DNA from: an uncultured Collinsella sp.
GTDB taxonomy: Bacteria; Actinomycetota; Coriobacteriia; Coriobacteriales; Coriobacteriaceae
Reading direction: 5' to 3'
Assembly: GCA_958445065.1 (NCBI GenBank)
Contig: CAUCQW010000014.1
Location: 1-60,800, forward strand
DNA: 60,800 nucleotides
The notes beneath the pieces were generated by a model. It was not told where the DNA came from and did no database searches. It worked only from the letters and a program-made list of their open reading frames with translations. This document shows positions 56,632 to 60,800 of this stretch, piece by piece (the stretch's first letter is position 1; the number at the start of each line of letters is the position of its first letter). A program made the position numbers and the translations under genes.

Positions 56632-57615
56632 ATGTACGAGATCGACCTTAACCTCCCTAAGCAGATCGTCGCTGACGTCCTGTCCAACCACGAGATCCAC
56701 AGCGTCGCCTTCGTCGGCTGCGGTGCTTCCATGTCCGACCTGTACCCCGCCAAGTACTTCCTGGCCAACAACACGGACAAGCTGAACGTTCAGATCTTCA
56801 CCGCTAACGAGTTCAACTACGACACGCCCTCCTGGGTCAACGAGCACACCTTCGTGATCACCTGCTCCCTCGGTGGCTCCACGCCCGAGACCGTCGAGGC
56901 CAACAAGACCGCCAAGAAGCACAACTGCCCGGTCGTCTCCCTCACCAACAAGGCTGGCTCCGCTCTGACCGTCGACGCCGACCACGTCATCGTCCACGGC
57001 TTCCACGCCAACTACGCTGCCAAGTGCGAGAAGCCCGGCTACGCCATCGCTCTTGCTCTCGAGATCCTTCAGCAGACCGAGGGTTATGACCACTACGAGG
57101 ACATGATCACCGGCCTCACCAACATCTTCGATCTCTGCGAGAACGCCGCTCAGCACTGCAAGAAGCTCGCCAAGAAGTTCGCCGAGGACTTCAAGGACGA
57201 CAAGATGATCTACTTCATGGCCTCCGGTGCCTCCGAGAAGATGGCTTATTCTCACGCCGCCTTCCTGTTCACCGAGATGCAGTGGATCGACGCCGCCGCC
57301 TACAACACCGGCGAGTACTTCCACGGCCCGTTCGAGGTTTCCACCGAGGGTAAGCCCTACGTCTTCTTCATGTCCGATGGTGCTACCCGTCCGATGGACG
57401 CTCGCGCCCTCACCTTCCTTGAGCGCATGGGCGCCAAGGTCGCTCTGATCGACTCCAAGGACTACGGCCTGGCTGACGCCGTGCCCGCGAGCGTCGTCAC
57501 CTACTTCAACCCGCTGCTGCACCTCGCCGTTATGCGCGAGTACGGCAACCAGATCGCCGAGGCCCGTCAGCACCCGCTGACCATGCGTCGCTACATGTGG
57601 AAGCTTTCCTACTAA
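56632..57615 (+). CDS. SIS-domain sugar-amine deglycase, FrlB/FraB-like, second
   Basis: This 327-residue double-SIS protein is a paralogue of the one at 51178: both carry the Glu/His pair 16 apart (here Glu215 in TEMQWID and His231 in EYFHGPFE) and end RRYMWKL-Y. It matches the FrlB/GfrF/FraB deglycase family. The ATG at 56632 follows GAAAGG; upstream in-frame starts are less likely. Its position just downstream of the PTS suggests it processes the imported phosphorylated product. Having two paralogues mirrors the GfrE/GfrF pair of Salmonella. Confidence 0.88.
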   Translation: MYEIDLNLPKQIVADVLSNHEIHSVAFVGCGASMSDLYPAKYFLANNTDKLNVQIFTANEFNYDTPSWVNEHTFVITCSLGGSTPETVEANKTAKKHNCPVVSLTNKAGSALTVDADHVIVHGFHANYAAKCEKPGYAIALALEILQQTEGYDHYEDMITGLTNIFDLCENAAQHCKKLAKKFAEDFKDDKMIYFMASGASEKMAYSHAAFLFTEMQWIDAAAYNTGEYFHGPFEVSTEGKPYVFFMSDGATRPMDARALTFLERMGAKVALIDSKDYGLADAVPASVVTYFNPLLHLAVMREYGNQIAEARQHPLTMRRYMWKLSY

Positions 57616-57649
57616 TCACAAGTAAGTAGACCTTACGGGTTGATTGAGA

Positions 57650-57681
57650 GGGGATGGGGTTTGCGCCCCGTCCCCTTTTTG
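57650..57681 (+). terminator. Terminator after the second deglycase
   Basis: GGGGATGGGG (57650-57659) pairs with CCCCGTCCCC (57666-57675), one G-T or mismatched pair, then TTTTTGC. Confidence 0.8.
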
Positions 57682-57713
57682 CTTTGGGGGCGTGTCTGTC
57701 GCGTCGCAAAACA

Positions 57714-57757
57714 CCAGATAAAACCTACCAAAATAAACCTGTCCCTTTTTGGCAGGT
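57714..57757 (+). repeat. CCTACCA/TGGCAGG element, copy 2
   Basis: CCAGATAAAACCTACCAAAA is followed by a CTGTCCC core and TTTTTGGCAGGT. ACCTACCAAA pairs with TTTGGCAGGT with one mismatch. The element ends directly before the HAD gene ribosome binding site. Copies are at 59849-59891 and, inverted, 50212-50252. Confidence 0.7.
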
Positions 57758-57771
57758 GGGAGGAGATGCGT

Positions 57772-58401
57772 ATGATCAAGGCAGTGCTGTTTGATATGGA
57801 CGGCGTGCTGGTCGATACCGAGTGGTTCTACAACCGTCGCCGCGTGGCGTTTATGGAGGAAAAGGGGTTCCACTTTGACGAGATTCCCGATCTTTCGGGG
57901 TCTAACGAGCCTGCCATTTGGAAGGCGCTGGTGCCCGACGATGTTGAGCTGCGCGAGCGCCTGCGCGTGGAGTACAAGCAGGTCTACAGCCCGGACCACC
58001 CCGTTCCGTATGCCGAGCTGCTCAACGAGCAGACGGAGCCGGTGATGCGCAAGCTGCACGAGCGCGGCGTGAAGTGTGCCATCGCGAGCTCGTCCTATCG
58101 CGAGTTGATTGACGAGCTGGTGGAGATCGCTGACATTGCCGATGTGCTGGATTACACCATCAGCGGTCACGAGTGCAGTGCGTTTAAGCCCGACCCCGAG
58201 ATCTACCTGCGTGCCATGGAGGCGCTGGGTGTAGAGCCTGCCGAGTGCCTGGTTATCGAGGACTCGCCTTTGGGCATCGAGGCCGGCAAGCGCTCCGGCG
58301 CCCGCGTCCTGGCACTGCGTCCGCACGAGGGCGTCAACCTCGATCAATCGCGAGCCGATGCCGTTATCGATAATCTGACCGACATTTTGGCCGCTTTGTA
58401 G
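57772..58401 (+). CDS. HAD-family phosphatase, beta-phosphoglucomutase-like
   Basis: This 209-residue haloacid dehalogenase-type enzyme has the nucleophile Asp in FDMDGVLVDTE, the Ser motif SSSYRE, Lys in FKPDPEIY and the acidic IEDSPLGIEAG loop, with a subclass I cap. It may be a sugar-phosphate phosphatase or phosphoglucomutase. The ATG at 57772 follows GGGAGG with good spacing; ATG 57766 is close to it. Its position suggests a role in the sugar-phosphate side of the locus, but this is not proven. Confidence 0.88.
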   Translation: MIKAVLFDMDGVLVDTEWFYNRRRVAFMEEKGFHFDEIPDLSGSNEPAIWKALVPDDVELRERLRVEYKQVYSPDHPVPYAELLNEQTEPVMRKLHERGVKCAIASSSYRELIDELVEIADIADVLDYTISGHECSAFKPDPEIYLRAMEALGVEPAECLVIEDSPLGIEAGKRSGARVLALRPHEGVNLDQSRADAVIDNLTDILAAL

Positions 58402-58498
58402 TGTCAATCCGCCGCGAGAAGCACTGGTTCAAACGTTTTTTGCGGTGGACTGGCTCGATTTGGTTTCGATTTTGATCCGTTTGGCTTCGATTCGGGCT

Positions 58499-58617
58499 AA
58501 GTGAGTAGACTTTTTGGCGCAGGCCGAGCACAATGCATATCTTCCTTTGTAAAACCGCAGGTCACAGGGGTGGCGGTTTTGGGTGTGCTCGGCAGATCGT
58601 AAAAAGTCTACTCACTT
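58499..58617. repeat. 119-nt multi-stem palindrome between HAD and YitT genes
   Basis: AAGTGAGTAGACTTTTT (58499-58515) pairs perfectly with 58601-58617 (17 bp). Inside, GCCGAGCACA pairs TGTGCTCGGC (58523-58532, 58584-58593) and AAAACCGC pairs GCGGTTTT (58551-58558, 58573-58580). The gap 58402-58756 otherwise holds nothing recognised. Confidence 0.85.
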
Positions 58618-58756
58618 GGAATTTTGCCCTTTGGTCGTGGGGGTTGCTGGTCCCGTTTTGGTTGTCGAGGGAGGTTGAATTGAAGCGCCCCCGCACGCTC
58701 CATGCTACAATCGCGGGCATGCCCCACAACCACATCTGCCTTCGAAAGGAGCCTGC

Positions 58757-59764
58757 GTGGCGAACGCCATCGATCAGCTCACGGACCGAGTGCTCGTACT
58801 CGGCCGCCTCACCATCGTTCGCCGCGCTATTACTGCCGTGGCGGTCACGATTTCCGCCGTTCTCCAGACATTCCTGATCCAGGCGTTCATTCAGCCCGCC
58901 GACTTGCTTCCGAGCGGCCTCACCGGCGTTGCGGTCCTGCTCGATCGCGTTACCTCGCTGGGCGGCGTTCACATCGACATCTCGCTCGGTATGCTCGCGC
59001 TCAACATCCCCGTGGCGCTCCTATGCTGGAGCGGCATCAGCAAGCGCTTCGTCATCTTCTCGATGATGCAGGTCGTGCTCTCGTCGCTGTTCCTCAACGT
59101 CTTTCACTTCGCTCCATTTTTGGGCGACAAGATCATGCTCATCATTTTTGGCGGCGTGGTCTCGGGTCTGGGCGCTGCCATCGCACTTAAATCCGGCGCA
59201 TCCACCGGCGGCACCGACTTTATCGCGCTGTGGGTTTCCAACCACACGGGCAAGACCATCTGGGGCGTCATCTTTGGTTTCAACTGCTTTATCCTGGCGA
59301 TCTTTGGCTTTATGTTTGGCTGGGACAAGGCGGCGTATTCCATCGTGTTCCAGTTTATTTCGACCAAGACCATCGACAGTTTCTATCGTCGCTACGATCG
59401 CGTGACGCTGCAGATCACGACGCGTAAGGCAGACGAGGTCATGACTGCCTACGTAAACCATTTTCAGCACGGCATTAGCTGCGCCGAGGTCGTCGGCGGA
59501 TATAGCCGCGAAAAGATGTACCTGCTGAACACCGTTGTCTCGACCTACGAGAGTCAGGACATTATCAAGCTGGTGTGCGACGTTGATCCCGGCGCCGTGA
59601 TCAACGTGTTCCACACGCTCAACTTTGTGGGCGGCTGGTGGGGTGGTCATGTCGACGAGCCCATGCCCACGGCCGTTCCCGATCCCGACAAGCCCGCACG
59701 CATGGCCAGCAGGCAGGCGCGCCTCAGCGAACAGGACAGCCTGCAGCAGGACGACGGCAAGTAG
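58757..59764 (+). CDS. YitT-family membrane protein
   Basis: This 335-residue protein has about six transmembrane helices in a YitT/DUF161 domain (GGASTGGTDFIALW-type segment near 145-165) and a C-terminal DUF2179-like ferredoxin-fold domain (about 205-290), with a disordered polar tail. The molecular function of YitT proteins is not settled. It starts with GTG at 58757 behind GAAAGGA. It is not clearly linked to the PTS operon except by position. Confidence 0.88.
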   Translation: MANAIDQLTDRVLVLGRLTIVRRAITAVAVTISAVLQTFLIQAFIQPADLLPSGLTGVAVLLDRVTSLGGVHIDISLGMLALNIPVALLCWSGISKRFVIFSMMQVVLSSLFLNVFHFAPFLGDKIMLIIFGGVVSGLGAAIALKSGASTGGTDFIALWVSNHTGKTIWGVIFGFNCFILAIFGFMFGWDKAAYSIVFQFISTKTIDSFYRRYDRVTLQITTRKADEVMTAYVNHFQHGISCAEVVGGYSREKMYLLNTVVSTYESQDIIKLVCDVDPGAVINVFHTLNFVGGWWGGHVDEPMPTAVPDPDKPARMASRQARLSEQDSLQQDDGK

Positions 59765-59848
59765 GGTATTGGCATTTTGCCGGTCCTGCGCAACCCATCC
59801 GAACGAGCCCCCCGAAAGCCCCGTTGCTTTCGAGAGGCTCTCGTTTGC

Positions 59849-59891
59849 CCAGATAAAACCTACCAAAATGAAGCTGTCGCTTTTTGGTAGG
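59849..59891 (+). repeat. CCTACCA/TGGTAGG element, copy 3
   Basis: CCAGATAAAACCTACCAAAA, then CTGTCGC and TTTTTGGTAGGG, shares the sequence and position of the element before the HAD gene. CCTACCAAAA pairs with TTTTGGTAGG perfectly. Confidence 0.7.
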
Positions 59892-59932
59892 GAGGGTGTA
59901 TCGTTTTATCATTATGAGGTAACATAAAACTA

Positions 59933-59942
59933 GACGTTATAT
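59933..59942 (+). promoter_or_regulatory. GACGTTATA site upstream of the second GntR gene
   Basis: GACGTTATAT repeats the core found over the PTS -10 box at 53796-53804. It lies 42 nt before the GntR gene at 59984, fitting autoregulation. Confidence 0.5.
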
Positions 59943-59983
59943 ACGTATTAGAAATTTAGCTATTTTGATAAGAGTGATCAGAT

Positions 59984-60703
59984 ATGCCTGCGCCCAAAAA
60001 TGCACCGCTTTACCAGCAGATTTATGACGAAATCAAGGATGCGATCGAGAAAGGTGTTTATGCACCCAAGGAGCGTATTCCGTCCGAGCTTGAACTAGCC
60101 GAGCAGTACGAGGTGAGCCGTATTACGGTGCGCCGCGCTGTCGAGGAGCTGTGCTCCGATGGTTACCTGGTTAAGCAGCAGGGCCGCGGCACCTTTGTCT
60201 CCACGCCGCACATCAACCGCCAGTTTCACGCCTCGACGCTGCAGACGTTTACCGCGCTGTGTGCCGGCAACGGCATGAAGGCCGGTGCGCACGTGATCGA
60301 TCGCCAGATCGTTCCGGCGCGCCAAAACGAGATGGAGTTCTTTGGCCTGCAGAAGGATGCGCTGCTGCTGCATATCAAGCGCGTGCGTACGGCCGACGGC
60401 GAGCCCATCTTTGAGGAGAACATCTTTGTGCCGTTTGATGCCTACCGCGAGCTGTTGACGGCCGATCTTGAGGACAAGTCGATTTTTGCCGAGGTCGAGC
60501 GTGTTGGCGGAATCCCGATTGTCTCGGTTGGCTACCGTACGGTCGAGGCCGTTCGAGCTAACGCCGAGCAGGCGGTCGAGCTGGGCATTGCTCCGCACGA
60601 TCCGCTGCTCAATCTGCGTGCCGGCTTTACCGGCCCCAATGGCGAGCCGGTCCTGATGGGTAAGCAGTACTACGTGGGATCGCGCTACGTTATGGTCATG
60701 TAA
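59984..60703 (+). CDS. GntR-family regulator with UTRA domain, second
   Basis: This 239-residue regulator has a winged-helix domain (about 8-76, RIPSELELAEQYEVSRITVR) and a UTRA domain (about 90-235), the HutC-type GntR layout. It is the likely binder of the CGTTAT/ATAACG half-sites upstream of itself, of the PTS and of the EamA gene. The ligand is probably a phosphorylated product of the pathway. The start at 59984 has no strong Shine-Dalgarno site; GTGATCAG lies just upstream. A repeat copy follows the stop. Confidence 0.93.
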   Translation: MPAPKNAPLYQQIYDEIKDAIEKGVYAPKERIPSELELAEQYEVSRITVRRAVEELCSDGYLVKQQGRGTFVSTPHINRQFHASTLQTFTALCAGNGMKAGAHVIDRQIVPARQNEMEFFGLQKDALLLHIKRVRTADGEPIFEENIFVPFDAYRELLTADLEDKSIFAEVERVGGIPIVSVGYRTVEAVRANAEQAVELGIAPHDPLLNLRAGFTGPNGEPVLMGKQYYVGSRYVMVM

Positions 60704-60800
60704 GTTACGCGGTTTTACCAAACCGCGTAACGGCTCGACGCTGCAAGCCCGCCAGAGCGGCAATCTGCCTTTCAACTTCGGCGGCATGACCAGAAGGTCA
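60704..60800 (+). repeat. Structured 3'-end repeat after the second GntR gene, cut by the window end
   Basis: This matches the element at 52171: hairpin TTACGCGGTTT/AAACCGCGTAA (60705-60730), then TCGACGCTGCAA, left arm AAGCCCGCCAGAGCGGCAA and the apical GACCAGAAGGTC at the edge of the window. The right half lies outside. Confidence 0.85.

Overview
This 60.8 kb window reads as a chromosomal segment of a high-GC anaerobic gut actinobacterium of the class Coriobacteriia, most likely Collinsella. The reasons are the family mix and the genes for anaerobic life: a single-chain pyruvate:ferredoxin oxidoreductase, rubrerythrin, carbamate kinase, a membrane LuxR regulator, LytS/LytTR-type two-component pairs and mannose-family PTS genes. 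The assignment is inference; no rRNA or other marker gene is present. One tRNA gene (Asp, GTC) is present. There are no insertion sequences, CRISPR arrays or phage genes.

Layout. (1) 1-6.3 kb is an accessory-looking, lower-GC block: a 31-bp-spaced array of alternating 14-bp motifs, a membrane LuxR protein with two separate HTH domains, a small secreted four-cysteine protein, a two-permease plus ATPase ABC system and an anchored extracytoplasmic protein. (2) 6.4-11.4 kb is housekeeping: a YcxB-like membrane protein, dnaX, ybaB, recR. (3) 11.7-15.4 kb is a compact signalling trio: membrane-anchored protein, membrane Ser/Thr kinase, FHA protein. (4) 15.8-25.4 kb is fermentative and amino-acid metabolism: pyruvate:ferredoxin oxidoreductase, carbamate kinase, C39-type peptidase, APC permease, amidohydrolase. 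(5) 25.5-34.1 kb holds two paralogous histidine kinase/LytTR pairs around a phospholipase-C-like protein, an MFS transporter and a glycosyltransferase. (6) 34.4-50.2 kb is tRNA-Asp, an Rrf2 regulator, a cluster-less MutY-like protein, rubrerythrin, rmuC, an ABC exporter, nth, mfd, a PAP2 phosphatase, an aldolase-like PLP enzyme and an acetyltransferase. (7) 50.2-60.7 kb is a sugar-derivative uptake locus: two GntR/UTRA regulators, two FrlB/FraB-like SIS-domain deglycases, a complete mannose-family PTS (fused IIAB, IIC, IID), an EamA transporter, a HAD phosphatase and a YitT protein. Its gene content closely parallels the Salmonella gfr operon for fructoselysine/glucoselysine, so it is a good candidate for use of Amadori (Maillard) products.

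The most unusual signal lies between genes. Many intergenic gaps hold long near-perfect palindromes with arms of 16-37 bp. Three gaps carry copies of a structured repeat whose stem sequences differ while pairing is kept, as expected of a selected structure. Several genes also carry a terminator-like hairpin between a candidate promoter and the ribosome binding site. No transposase that could mobilise these elements is visible.
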